A DNA stretch of 64,000 nucleotides, from positions 1 through 64,000 of the forward strand of contig NZ_JAJNCL010000020.1 in NCBI RefSeq assembly GCF_021025955.1, written 5' to 3'. The stretch's first letter is position 1, and every line of letters begins with the position of its first letter. Below, piece by piece: positions 1 to 8,608 of this stretch. Made by a program: the position numbers and the translations under genes. This stretch comes from Rhodococcus qingshengii. Lineage in GTDB: Bacteria > Actinomycetota > Actinomycetes > Mycobacteriales > Mycobacteriaceae. The notes beneath the pieces were generated by a model. It worked only from the letters and a program-made list of their open reading frames with translations. It did not search any database and was not told where the DNA came from.

Positions 1-94
1 AGATGTACGCGCCCTCACCGCGAGAGACGACAAACGCGCCGTTCTTCTCCACAGCACCCATGTCCGCGAACCCGTGCCACAATGCCGAAGCCAT
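1..94 (-). CDS. class III (omega) aminotransferase, N-terminal fragment
   Basis: Only the first 31 codons lie in the window; the gene runs off the left edge. The start is ATG at 94, with a GGGAGAG Shine-Dalgarno 7 nt upstream. The peptide contains LWHGFADM, then a run ending SRGEGAYI, which is the N-terminal pattern of class III PLP-dependent aminotransferases just before their 'D.DG..Y.D' segment. The catalytic lysine is outside the window. It lies 40 nt downstream of the amidase gene on the same strand and probably belongs to the barbiturase operon. Substrate unknown; an omega-amino acid such as beta-alanine is a guess from the pyrimidine context. Confidence 0.6.
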   Translation of the reverse strand, partial: MASALWHGFADMGAVEKNGAFVVSRGEGAYI

Positions 95-134
95 CGTCGT
101 TCTCTCCCAACTGGATACGTCCGAAATAGAAAAG

Positions 135-1613
135 TCAGTTCACGCGGAGTGCGGGCGGAAGTACCCGCTCGACCCACTTGGTTGCCTGCTCGAACGCGTA
201 GGCGAGTTGGAGAACGTCCAAGTCGGCGCCGTGCCGACCGATGATCTGGATACCCATGGGAAGCGAACGATCATCGAAGCCGACCGGCATCCCCGCAACC
301 GGAACCCCGGCCATCGTCCAGGGAACAACCGTCTCCATCCACCGGTGATACGTGTCCATCGACCGGCCGTCGACGACCTCGGGCCAGTGAGTGTTCTTGT
401 CGAAAGCAAACACCTGGGCACTGGGCGCGAGAATGTAGTCGTAGGTTTCGAACATCTTGGTAATGGCCGAAAGCCAGCCGTTGCGAGCCTCCGCGGCCTT
501 GGTCACGTCGAGTGCCGAGAGTGTGACCGCGTGCTCGAGTTCCCACAACAGTTCGGGCTTCATCAACTCGCGCATGCTCGGATCGTTGTACTGATCGATC
601 AAGCCGAGCTGTGCCCACCAACGCCATCGCAAGAACAGTTGCCAGATGTCCTCGGGTTTGAAATCGGGAAGTGCTGCGTCGACGTGGCACCCCAACTGTT
701 CGAAGACCTCGAACGAGGATTCGCACAACTCGAGAACTCCAGGTTCGGTTGCCAGGTAACCGTTCCAGTCACCGACCCATGCAATCCGACAGCCCTTCAG
801 GTCACGGGCGAGGCTTTCGGTGAATACAGCGGGGTCCTCGCGAATCCCCAACGGTGCATAGGCATCCGGCCCCGCCATCGTGGAGAGCAGGTGAGCCACG
901 TCGGTGACGGTTCGGCCCATCGGGCCCACAACAGCGCCCTGCGCTATGAATCCCGTCTCCGGCACGCGGCCCCAGGAAGGTCGAAATCCCACAACGTTGT
1001 TGAACGCCGAGGGGTTTCGGAGCGAGCCCATGTAATCACTTCCGTCGGCCAACGGAAGCATTCGGAGCGCCAATGACGCTGCGGCTCCTCCGCTGCTACC
1101 GCCAGCGGTGCGCGAAGTGTCGTACGGCGACACCGTCGTTCCCCACACCGGGTTGTACGTCTGGGAGCCGAGCCCGAACTCCGGCGTATTGGTCTTGCCG
1201 ATCACGATGGCGCCGGCAGACTTGATCCGCCTGACGAACAGTTCATCCTCTTCGGCGATTCGATCCGCGAACATCGGCGACCCGGACGTGAACGGCAGAC
1301 CCTTTGCTGCCGAAAGATCCTTCACTGCATGCGGAAACCCGTGCATCCAACCAAGATAGTGCCCATCCGCCAACTGAGAATCGCGCTCGCGCGCCTCTGC
1401 CGTCAACGCTTCCCGATCCCGCAGCGCTACTATCGCGTTCACGGCCGGGTTTTGCACTTCGATCTGGTCGAGGAAGCTGTCCATCACCTCGACACATGAC
1501 ACTTCACGCCGGCGTATCAGACCACTGAGCGTCACCGCATCGGCCATGACGAGATCGCCACTCTCAGCCACACCGGAATCGCTCTCGTCGACAGGGTCAG
1601 CAGCATGAACCAT
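135..1613 (-). CDS. amidase-signature hydrolase, candidate ureidomalonase
   Basis: Amidase-signature enzyme of 492 aa. The Ser-cisSer-Lys triad is visible: Lys98 in HAVKD, the GGSSGG loop at 171-176, and the nucleophile Ser197 in the motif DYMGS, which replaces the more usual GTDxGGS. The start at 1613 is chosen because an AAAGGA Shine-Dalgarno ends 6 nt before it; an upstream in-frame TTG at 1628 lies ahead of that site. The gene follows barbiturase by about 140 nt on the same strand. Barbiturase makes ureidomalonate, and the next known step of the oxidative pyrimidine pathway is its hydrolysis to malonate and urea, so ureidomalonase is the best contextual guess. Sequence alone gives only the family. 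Confidence 0.75.
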   Translation of the reverse strand: MVHAADPVDESDSGVAESGDLVMADAVTLSGLIRRREVSCVEVMDSFLDQIEVQNPAVNAIVALRDREALTAEARERDSQLADGHYLGWMHGFPHAVKDLSAAKGLPFTSGSPMFADRIAEEDELFVRRIKSAGAIVIGKTNTPEFGLGSQTYNPVWGTTVSPYDTSRTAGGSSGGAAASLALRMLPLADGSDYMGSLRNPSAFNNVVGFRPSWGRVPETGFIAQGAVVGPMGRTVTDVAHLLSTMAGPDAYAPLGIREDPAVFTESLARDLKGCRIAWVGDWNGYLATEPGVLELCESSFEVFEQLGCHVDAALPDFKPEDIWQLFLRWRWWAQLGLIDQYNDPSMRELMKPELLWELEHAVTLSALDVTKAAEARNGWLSAITKMFETYDYILAPSAQVFAFDKNTHWPEVVDGRSMDTYHRWMETVVPWTMAGVPVAGMPVGFDDRSLPMGIQIIGRHGADLDVLQLAYAFEQATKWVERVLPPALRVN

Positions 1614-1671
1614 CGTGAATCCTTTCAAGCAGTGAAGTGGGGTGCGCCGGGAAATACACCGGACGGACTCA

Positions 1672-1714
1672 CCGCCACCGGCAACCGATTCGAGTGACGA
1701 ATTGCCGGTGGCGG
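1672..1714 (-). other. long hairpin between barbiturase and amidase genes
   Basis: Perfect 13-bp inverted repeat (CCGCCACCGGCAA / TTGCCGGTGGCGG) with a 17-nt loop. There is no T-run after it in the reading direction of the operon, so it looks like an mRNA-stabilising or partial-attenuation hairpin, not a simple terminator. It sits between the two genes and could give more barbiturase than amidase. Confidence 0.7.
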
Positions 1715-1750
1715 CGCGACTGTCGAAGTTTCCAGCGAGGTTCTTACCGG

Positions 1751-2860
1751 CTACTGACCGAGATCGACGATGGCAGCGACAGGGCCGCCGCCTTCGGGAC
1801 CCTGGTGCGCTGCCGACACCGAAACGAACACTGCCGGATCACCGGTGACAGCTGCCGTGACTCCGCCGACACACGACTTGATCTGGCGGTGCCAGTGCAC
1901 GTCAGAGTCGTCGAGCATCGCATTGCGACGGCCGCGGACCGTTCCGTCCTGGCTAGCCTCGCACTTCAAGAACACGTTGACGAGTTGACCGTCGAGGTCG
2001 CTCGAGTGCGGTCGCTCCGGAAGCTCGAGGCCGGCGTCACGGATCGCCGCCCAGATGCCGTCCTGATCGAGCGGATCCTTCATCACGCTGTGCCCGATCC
2101 GGTAGCGTCCGCCGACGCCACGTGCGTTACCGACCACGACGATCTGAGCGCGGTCCAACTCGACACCGGACGAGCAGGATGCAACAGAGGAGAAGAGTTC
2201 GCGGCTGTGCATGACATCCTCGTCGGTCGGCATGTCGATTTCGCCGAGTGCAACCGCGATCCCGAGGGCCGTACCGCCGTTGGACAGGTCCATCGACTCA
2301 TGAGTCTGTTCGGTCCACACCGTCTTGCCGCGGCTCTTGGCGTCACGGATGGTGTGGATTGTCAGCAACGGAGTCTTGGTCTGTACGTAGTGCACGTCGG
2401 CAGGATCGGTGATGCCAGCATTGGCCATCGCATCTTTGACTGCCGCAGCTACTTTGGTGATCATCGCCGTACGGCCGATGTCCTCGGGCAGCAATTGCTC
2501 ACTCATGGCGACGCCCACGGTCAGTCGCGGCTCGTCGGTCTTGGTGACCTTGTCTGCCGGTACCGTCGCGAAGATCGTCGCGTGCGGGCTGATCACGCCG
2601 TCCGTACCACCTGACCAGACGATCGGTACCTGCGCCACCTCTTCGAGGCTGCGATTGCCCTTGGCGGAGAGAACCTCTCGAAACGCTCGGTCCGCGATGA
2701 TGCGCGTGTAGTCGTTGACGCCGCCGTTACCCTCGGTTTTGCCGATGACTGCAATGACGCGGTCGGCCTCGAGGACACCGTCGTCGATCAGCTTGGCGAG
2801 CTCACTGGCGTCGGAGACGCTGTGGAGCGGAACCTTACGGACCTCGATTGCTTCGGGCAT
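1751..2860 (-). CDS. barbiturase (ring-opening amidohydrolase)
   Basis: Barbiturase / cyanuric acid hydrolase family protein of 369 aa. It opens the ring of barbiturate, the product of uracil oxidation, to ureidomalonate. Family motifs are present: WSGGTDG near the first domain, the CSSG segment before IVVVGNARG, and [13 protein letters not shown] near the C-terminus, matching the serine-containing loops of the three pseudo-symmetric domains. Two ATGs compete: 2866 directly abuts the AAGGAG Shine-Dalgarno with no spacer, whereas 2860 has a 6-nt spacer and is preferred. The gene is divergent from upp and heads an operon with the amidase and probably the aminotransferase. The sequence closely fits what I recall of the R. 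erythropolis enzyme. Confidence 0.92.
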   Translation of the reverse strand: MPEAIEVRKVPLHSVSDASELAKLIDDGVLEADRVIAVIGKTEGNGGVNDYTRIIADRAFREVLSAKGNRSLEEVAQVPIVWSGGTDGVISPHATIFATVPADKVTKTDEPRLTVGVAMSEQLLPEDIGRTAMITKVAAAVKDAMANAGITDPADVHYVQTKTPLLTIHTIRDAKSRGKTVWTEQTHESMDLSNGGTALGIAVALGEIDMPTDEDVMHSRELFSSVASCSSGVELDRAQIVVVGNARGVGGRYRIGHSVMKDPLDQDGIWAAIRDAGLELPERPHSSDLDGQLVNVFLKCEASQDGTVRGRRNAMLDDSDVHWHRQIKSCVGGVTAAVTGDPAVFVSVSAAHQGPEGGGPVAAIVDLGQ

Positions 2861-3072
2861 TGGCATCTCCTTGTATAGGGAATCGTGGAGGCAAAATTGG
2901 GCCTTGACAGCTCCCGGCGCCCAGTCCAGCCGAGCGGTTCGGAACTGCCATGCCGACCACGCTATGACGACTCGAACCCTTCGGCATCGTCAATACTTGC
3001 CCAAACGAAAACCGTGATTGGTTATTTCGCCTCCGAATTCACCGGTTGTGCGCCGCCCCATCGGTTCTCACT

Positions 3073-3078
3073 TACGAT
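3073..3078 (+). promoter_or_regulatory. -10 hexamer TACGAT of a probable leaderless upp transcript
   Basis: TACGAT (TANNNT) lies exactly 6 nt before the upp ATG, and no Shine-Dalgarno is present. Transcription would begin at about the A of the start codon. The -35 region is weak. Confidence 0.5.
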
Positions 3079-3084
3079 TCGACC

Positions 3085-3708
3085 ATGGACACCACTGTTG
3101 TCGACCATCCGCTGGCGGCATCTCTGCTCACGACCATGCGCGACGCTCGCAGCGACAACGCAACATTTCGGTCCGCCCTACGCAGACTGACGCACATGTT
3201 GGTCTACGAGGCCACGCGCGGCGCAGAAGTGGAACAGTTCGACATCGAGACGCCAGTTGCTCCGACGCAGGGAGTGCGACTGGCGAATCCACCGCTCCTG
3301 GTACCGGTCCTGCGAGCCGGCCTCGGGATGGTCGAACAAGCGAGCGCCCTCATTCCGCAGGCAGGAGTCGGTTTCGTGGGAATGGCGCGAGACGAGAAGA
3401 CACACCAGCCGGTTCCGTATCTGGAGTCCCTGCCTGCTGATTTGTCGGGCACCCCCGTCTACGTCCTCGATCCGATGTTGGCAACCGGCGGATCCATCAT
3501 CCGCACAATCGATCTGCTCATTGCACGCGGAGCAACCGACGTGACTGCAATTTGCGTCGTCGTGGCTCCGGAAGGGATCGAAGCATTGAAGAACTCCGGA
3601 CATCCGGTCCGGCTCCTCACCGCGAGCATCGACGACGGTCTGAACGAAAATGCGTTCCTGGTACCTGGACTCGGAGACGCCGGCGATCGCCAATTCGGAC
3701 CAAGATAG
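3085..3708 (+). CDS. upp: uracil phosphoribosyltransferase
   Basis: Converts uracil and PRPP to UMP (pyrimidine salvage, cytoplasm). The 207-aa length matches the family. The PRPP-binding loop DPMLATGGS begins at Asp129, and the C-terminus has the uracil-binding [11 protein letters not shown] motif. The start [10 protein letters not shown] at 3085 fits the family's usual N-terminus; longer in-frame readings lack homology. It is divergent from barbiturase with about 220 nt between, so salvage and oxidative degradation of the same base are set side by side. No Shine-Dalgarno is visible. Confidence 0.95.
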   Translation: MDTTVVDHPLAASLLTTMRDARSDNATFRSALRRLTHMLVYEATRGAEVEQFDIETPVAPTQGVRLANPPLLVPVLRAGLGMVEQASALIPQAGVGFVGMARDEKTHQPVPYLESLPADLSGTPVYVLDPMLATGGSIIRTIDLLIARGATDVTAICVVVAPEGIEALKNSGHPVRLLTASIDDGLNENAFLVPGLGDAGDRQFGPR

Positions 3709-3751
3709 TCGGCAGACATACGGAGACCACTCATTCCGGGAGGATATTTTC

Positions 3752-3764
3752 GTCAACTGTTGAC
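3752..3764. promoter_or_regulatory. palindromic operator candidate upstream of PucR gene
   Basis: GTCAAC-T-GTTGAC is a perfect 13-bp palindrome 36 nt before the regulator start. It overlaps a TTGACA element at 3760-3765. It could be an autoregulatory site. I did not find the same sequence upstream of the other pyrimidine genes. Confidence 0.4.
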
Positions 3765-3787
3765 AATGTTCACTGTGCGATCGAGCG

Positions 3788-3793
3788 TAGTCT
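3788..3793 (+). promoter_or_regulatory. -10 hexamer TAGTCT of a probable leaderless pucR transcript
   Basis: TAGTCT lies exactly 6 nt upstream of the ATG at 3800, with no Shine-Dalgarno between. The same arrangement occurs at upp, the TetR gene at 14593 and the DUF2786 gene at 44846. Confidence 0.5.
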
Positions 3794-3799
3794 CGCGAC

Positions 3800-5497
3800 A
3801 TGGATAGATCTGCCAAATATTCGAGCGAAGAGCTTCAACATTTGCCAGAAGGTGGCGACTACAGACTGACGGTTCGGGATGTCCTCGAGCTGCCCAGTCT
3901 GCGTGGAGCCGAAGTCCTTGCCGGGCGCGGGGCCTTGCGGCACCTCGTCCAGTCGGTGAACGTGATGGAAGTTCCGGACATCCTGGCTTGGGTGAAGCCC
4001 AACGAGTTGTTGGTGACAACCGGGTTCCCGCTGCGCTACGGGCGAACCGGAGAGCTTCTCGACGACACAGATCTCAGTGACCTCGTCGACGGTCTTGCAC
4101 GTCGAGGAGTCGCGGCACTTGCCGTGAAAACCGGCCGCTATCTCGACGAACTGCCGGAAGCCATGCTGCACATGGCAGAGCAGCGAGGCCTGCCGCTATT
4201 GGTTCTTCCCGTCACCGCAGGATTCGACGAGGTGATCTCGGAGGTCTTCACCAAGTTGGTGGCAAAGCAGTCCGCGGCACTCGACATCGCCGATCGACTT
4301 CACCGCTCGTTGACGTCGATCGTCTTGGAAGGAGGCGATCTACCTCAGATTGCCGCAGAATTCGCCGCGCTTTTCGACGTCAGCGTTCTGATCTGTTCGC
4401 CGGACGGAAGGGTATTGACCGAGGCCGGGGATTCAGCCGCGCTGAACGCGCTTCCGTTGTTCGAGAGCACCGGTCGGTTCCTGACCGAGCGGGTTGCTGT
4501 CGGTTTACAGAACGCGCCCAAGGAATTTCCCGGCCAGTTGGCGCTCACCCGAGTGGTGGCCGGCGGCACAGACCACGGCCGAATGGTGGCGTACGCCGGT
4601 ACCCACGAACTCGGCGCAGTTGTCGTACAAGCGTTGGAGCGAGCGGCCACCGTTGCTGCTCTGGCCGTCACCAAGCAGTTGGCAGTTGCGGCAGTGGAAT
4701 CCAAATTTCGCGGCGACTTTCTCCGCGACGCACTGATAGGCGAAGCCGGCTCGCCGGCGGAAGTGAGCGCGCACTTCACCCAATTGGGGTGGGACGTTAC
4801 TCGCCCCCTTGCCGTTGTGGTTGCAGAACTCGACGTCGACCACCCGGAATCCCATCACGCGAATTCCACTCGCACGGACCAAGATCGACTCAGCGACGGC
4901 TGGCAACAAGTGGTACGCACCCACGAGCGGACGGCACCGTCCGTCGGGTTTCGACACGAGGTGGTCACGCTTTTCCCGACCAGCACCGACCGTGCGGTTC
5001 GGGACATCGAAGGGTTGGTGCGCAAGGTTGCCGGAGACCGCACCAGCGGCCGCCGATCCTTCAGCACGGGAGTGAGCCGGGTGATCTACTCCCTGGCCGA
5101 TCTGCCTGCTGCCTACGACCAAGCCTGTACAGCCGTGGTCGTCGGCCGACGTATCAACGGGCCGGGCCAGATAGCGCACTTCGACGAACTCGGCGTACAC
5201 CGACTCCTCTCGCTCCAGACGGACAAGAGCGAACTGCGTTCGTTCACCGATGATGTTCTGAAGTCACTGTCGGCAGACAACGCCGAAGCCGCGGACTTGC
5301 GTCTGACACTCCAGACGTTGCTCGACTGCAATTGCAATGTCGCCGAGGCGTCCCGGGCACTGCATATGCACTACAACACTTTGCGATACAGAATCGGAAA
5401 GCTGGAGAGCGTCGTCGGATCGTTCACCGACGACCCCGTCCTTCGATTGAACGTCTCACTCGCCCTTCAAGTCATGAAGATGCACGAAATGTCATGA
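3800..5497 (+). CDS. PucR-family transcriptional regulator 1
   Basis: Cytoplasmic DNA-binding regulator of 565 aa in the PucR/CdaR class. The N-terminal PucR domain (about residues 22-150) contains the typical 'VPDILAWVKPNELLVTTGFPL' type segment. A GAF/GGDEF-like central domain follows. The C-terminal helix-turn-helix (about 510-560) has the family hallmark MHYNTLRYRIGKLE. PucR proteins control purine and related nitrogen-base catabolism. Its place between upp and the CoA-transferase/carboxyltransferase pair, opposite barbiturase, suggests it senses a pyrimidine-pathway intermediate. A second paralogue lies at 10191-11834. The effector is unknown. Confidence 0.9.
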   Translation: MDRSAKYSSEELQHLPEGGDYRLTVRDVLELPSLRGAEVLAGRGALRHLVQSVNVMEVPDILAWVKPNELLVTTGFPLRYGRTGELLDDTDLSDLVDGLARRGVAALAVKTGRYLDELPEAMLHMAEQRGLPLLVLPVTAGFDEVISEVFTKLVAKQSAALDIADRLHRSLTSIVLEGGDLPQIAAEFAALFDVSVLICSPDGRVLTEAGDSAALNALPLFESTGRFLTERVAVGLQNAPKEFPGQLALTRVVAGGTDHGRMVAYAGTHELGAVVVQALERAATVAALAVTKQLAVAAVESKFRGDFLRDALIGEAGSPAEVSAHFTQLGWDVTRPLAVVVAELDVDHPESHHANSTRTDQDRLSDGWQQVVRTHERTAPSVGFRHEVVTLFPTSTDRAVRDIEGLVRKVAGDRTSGRRSFSTGVSRVIYSLADLPAAYDQACTAVVVGRRINGPGQIAHFDELGVHRLLSLQTDKSELRSFTDDVLKSLSADNAEAADLRLTLQTLLDCNCNVAEASRALHMHYNTLRYRIGKLESVVGSFTDDPVLRLNVSLALQVMKMHEMS

Positions 5498-5699
5498 TTT
5501 CGCACGACATGAGCTGACAGAACGTCCCGATAACGGTTCGATACAACCGCAATCGCGCCGCGCGGTGGGCGTTCGTCACTTCTTACCCACCACTGACACC
5601 CGTCGTCGGCAAGGTTACCCATGTGCCGTTGACCGGTGCGCGCTTACCGTTCGAAAGACGGGCCGCACATACCTCCTTCAGTGGCCCTGGCCGGTTTCT

Positions 5700-5714
5700 C
5701 GGTCCAGCGGACCG
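5700..5714. promoter_or_regulatory. inverted repeat upstream of CoA-transferase gene
   Basis: CGGTCC-AGC-GGACCG is a perfect inverted repeat 73 nt before the start at 5787, inside the 289-nt intergenic stretch 5498-5786. It is a possible operator for the adjacent PucR protein. Nothing else stands out in this interval. Confidence 0.3.
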
Positions 5715-5786
5715 GAGTCGACCGAACTACGGAGGCCTCAACCACCAACTGGCTCAGCCAATTACACCAGAACACGGCGGTGCGAC

Positions 5787-7013
5787 ATGAACTCGACTTC
5801 GAAGCCTCACAACACAAGTGCTCGTAGTGGTCCGTTACACGACGTGATTGTCGTCGACCTCACGCGCGCACTCGCGGGTCCTCACGCGGCAATGATGCTC
5901 GGCGATCTGGGTGCCGACGTGATCAAGGTCGAATCACCTCACGGTGGCGACGACACCCGTGGGTGGGGGCCGCCTTTTGTGGAACCACCGTTGGAACCGC
6001 CTAACACGCAACGGGAATCGACGTATTTCCTGTCCACGAACCGAAACAAGAAATCGATCACGCTCGATCTGAAATCCGACAGTGGGCGCGCGACCCTCGA
6101 AGATCTCGTCTGCCGCGCCGACGTTCTCATGGAGAACTTCCGCACCGGAGTGCTCGATCGACTCGGATTCTCCACCGAGCGGCTAGCCGAACTGAATCCT
6201 CGACTGATCGTCCTGTCCATCAGCGGTTTCGGCCACGACGGCCCGGAAGGCGGTCGCGCCGGCTACGACCAGATCGCCCAGGGGGAAGCCGGACTCATGT
6301 CGCTGACCGGCTCGAGTCCGGACGACGTCCAAAGGGTCGGAGTTCCGATCGCCGATCTTCTCGCCGGAATGTACGGCGCCTTCGGTGTCGTCGCAGCTTT
6401 GAAGGAACGCGAACAGACGGGGAGAGGCCGTGTCGTTCGAACGTCGCTCTTGGCCAGCGTGGTCGGTGTTCATGCGTTTCAAGGAACAAAGTGGACCGTC
6501 GCCGGCGAGGTAGGAACAGCGCAAGGCAACCACCATCCCTCGATCGCACCGTACGGACTCTTTCGTACCGGCGATGGCGCAGTACAGATCTCGGTCGGCA
6601 GCGAGAGCCTGTGGAGAAGATTCTGCGAAGGATTCGACCTCGATCCCGACGCCCCGGGTATGGCAACAAACGCCGAACGCGTCGAGAATCATTTCCAGGT
6701 AGTCGAATTGATCGAACGTACCTTCAAGCCGTACTCGCGTGACGAGCTTCTGACCGAACTCGACCGCATCGGAGTACCGGCAGGACGGGTTCGGACGATC
6801 TCCGAAGTGTACGAATGGGAGCAGACCCGATCACAGGGATTGCTCGTCGATGTCGACCACAGCACGCTCGGCAACATCACTCTGCCCGGTCCGCCGCTGC
6901 GATTCTTCGATCCGGACGGAACCGAAGTGACGGAGACCCGCCACACTGCACCTCCGGTTCTCGGTGAAGACACTGACGAAGTCATGTCATGGCTACAAGG
7001 ATTCACCCGATGA
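5787..7013 (+). CDS. CaiB/BaiF family (class III) CoA-transferase 1
   Basis: Moves CoA between carboxylic acids via an aspartyl-CoA thioester. The protein is 408 aa from ATG 5787, where the homologous N-terminus (VIVVDLTRALAGPHAA) begins soon after; the longer in-frame extension to 5565 has no family similarity. The catalytic Asp is Asp161 in AGYDQIAQG, equivalent to Asp169 of formyl-CoA transferase. Its stop overlaps the start of the downstream AccDA-like gene (ATGA), so the two are translationally coupled. In this pyrimidine cluster malonate is a plausible acceptor (malonate + acyl-CoA to malonyl-CoA); this is inference. Confidence 0.85.
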   Translation: MNSTSKPHNTSARSGPLHDVIVVDLTRALAGPHAAMMLGDLGADVIKVESPHGGDDTRGWGPPFVEPPLEPPNTQRESTYFLSTNRNKKSITLDLKSDSGRATLEDLVCRADVLMENFRTGVLDRLGFSTERLAELNPRLIVLSISGFGHDGPEGGRAGYDQIAQGEAGLMSLTGSSPDDVQRVGVPIADLLAGMYGAFGVVAALKEREQTGRGRVVRTSLLASVVGVHAFQGTKWTVAGEVGTAQGNHHPSIAPYGLFRTGDGAVQISVGSESLWRRFCEGFDLDPDAPGMATNAERVENHFQVVELIERTFKPYSRDELLTELDRIGVPAGRVRTISEVYEWEQTRSQGLLVDVDHSTLGNITLPGPPLRFFDPDGTEVTETRHTAPPVLGEDTDEVMSWLQGFTR

Positions 7014-8521
7014 ACCGCCTGACGGCTCGCGACTTGCTCGACCTGGTGATCGATGCCGGCACCTGGGAGTCGTGGGATACCCCTCCGATCCCCGTCGCGA
7101 CCGACTCCGATTACGCGGAAGCACTTCTGCGGGCCCAGGAGAAGACCGGGCTCGACGAGTCCGTCCTGACGGGCAGCGCCTCCGTCCGAGGCCGCCGTGT
7201 GGCAATCATCGTCTGCGAGTTCGGTTTTCTCGGCGGATCGATCGGCGTGGCAGCTGGCGAACGCCTTGTCGTCGCCATCCGTCGAGCGACGCAAGAGCAG
7301 CTGCCCCTTCTTGCGCTTCCCACGTCCGGGGGAACACGCATGCAGGAGGGGACAACGGCGTTTTTGCAGATGGTCAAGATCACCGCGGCGCTCATCAAGC
7401 ACAAAGAAGCGCACCTACCCTACATCGTCTATCTCCGAAACCCCACCACCGGAGGCGTATTCGCGTCCTGGGGATCACTCGGTCACGTGACGATCGCGGA
7501 ACCGGGAGCCCTCGTCGGATTCCTCGGCCCCCGAGTGTTCGAGGCCTTGTACAACTCACCTTTCCCTGACGGTGTCCAGACAGCCGAAAACCTTCACGAG
7601 CACGGACTCATCGATGCAGTGAGGCCGCCAGACCAGCTCGCCGAAATCGTCGAACGCGCATTGCGCATCATCACCGGGGCGCGTCGTGGGTACTCACTGC
7701 CAAGTGACCCGTGCGCGTACGACTGCCCACCCGATACGTCGGCGTGGGAATCCGTCGTCGCATCCCGGCGCGAAGATCGACCGGGGATCCGGGAAGTGCT
7801 GCTCAATTCCGCTTCGGACATGCTCCCGCTCAACGGAACCGGCCAAGGCGAGAATGATCCCGGCATCATGCTCGCACTCGTCCGCTTCGGCGACATGCCC
7901 TGTGTCCTTCTCGGACAGGACCGACGCGGACAGACTCCTCACTCCCCACTCGGCCCCGGCGCTCTCCGGGAAGCTCGGCGAGGAATGCGGCTGGCCGCAG
8001 AACTCGACCTGCCGTTGGTGACGATCATCGACACGGCAGGCGCGGCACTGTCGAAGGAAGCCGAAGAAGGCGGACTGGCCGGCGAGATCGCTCGGTGCAT
8101 AGCCGACATGATTTCACTCGAGGTCCCCACCATTTCCCTCCTGCTCGGGCAGGGCACCGGCGGCGGTGCCCTGGCACTGATTCCGGCCGATCGAGTGCTG
8201 GCGGCCCGCCACGGTTGGCTGTCGCCCTTACCTCCCGAAGGTGCGAGCGCAATCATGTTCCACGACATCACGCACGCGCCGGACATGGCTGCCAGTCAAG
8301 GGATTAGGTCCTTCGATCTGCTCGCGGGCGGCATCGTCGATCGGGTCATCCCCGAATTTCCCGATGCGGCGGACGAATCCGCCGCATTCTGCACCCGTAT
8401 CGGAGCGGTCCTGCACCACGAGCTGAGCGTGCTCACCGCTACCGATGCGACTGAACGGCTCATCACCCGCACCGAACGAATCAACCGTATCGGCCTGGTC
8501 GAAGCCAGTACCTCCGTCTGA
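7010..8521 (+). CDS. fused AccD-AccA-type carboxyltransferase, candidate malonyl-CoA decarboxylase
   Basis: A 503-aa protein with two crotonase-fold carboxyltransferase halves. Residues about 40-230 resemble AccD (FGFLGGSIG, SGGTRMQE, PTTGGVFAS, GFLGPRVFEAL). Residues about 255-460 resemble AccA (IDTAGA, EEGGLAGEIA, GQGTGGGALAL, SPLPPEGASAI). The AccD zinc-ribbon cysteines are absent. ATG 7010 overlaps the upstream stop (ATGA) and has AAGGA upstream; an earlier ATG at 6989 lies deeper in the previous gene. No biotin carboxylase or biotin carrier gene is near. Coupling to a CoA-transferase in a pathway that yields malonate suggests malonyl-CoA decarboxylation. A true carboxylase with remote partners is the alternative. 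Confidence 0.75.
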   Translation: MNRLTARDLLDLVIDAGTWESWDTPPIPVATDSDYAEALLRAQEKTGLDESVLTGSASVRGRRVAIIVCEFGFLGGSIGVAAGERLVVAIRRATQEQLPLLALPTSGGTRMQEGTTAFLQMVKITAALIKHKEAHLPYIVYLRNPTTGGVFASWGSLGHVTIAEPGALVGFLGPRVFEALYNSPFPDGVQTAENLHEHGLIDAVRPPDQLAEIVERALRIITGARRGYSLPSDPCAYDCPPDTSAWESVVASRREDRPGIREVLLNSASDMLPLNGTGQGENDPGIMLALVRFGDMPCVLLGQDRRGQTPHSPLGPGALREARRGMRLAAELDLPLVTIIDTAGAALSKEAEEGGLAGEIARCIADMISLEVPTISLLLGQGTGGGALALIPADRVLAARHGWLSPLPPEGASAIMFHDITHAPDMAASQGIRSFDLLAGGIVDRVIPEFPDAADESAAFCTRIGAVLHHELSVLTATDATERLITRTERINRIGLVEASTSV

Positions 8522-8545
8522 TCGGTCAATACCCAGAACACCGAA

Positions 8546-8581
8546 AAGGCCGGACATCCTCCACGGAGGATGTCCGGCCTT
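8546..8581. terminator. bidirectional hairpin terminator
   Basis: A 17-bp perfect stem (AAGGCCGGACATCCTCC, 2-nt loop, complement) lies between the converging carboxyltransferase and permease genes. The stem ends in AA/TT on both sides, so it can serve both strands. Confidence 0.85.
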
Positions 8582-8608
8582 CGGCGTGAGCACACATTTA
8601 GCTCTACA

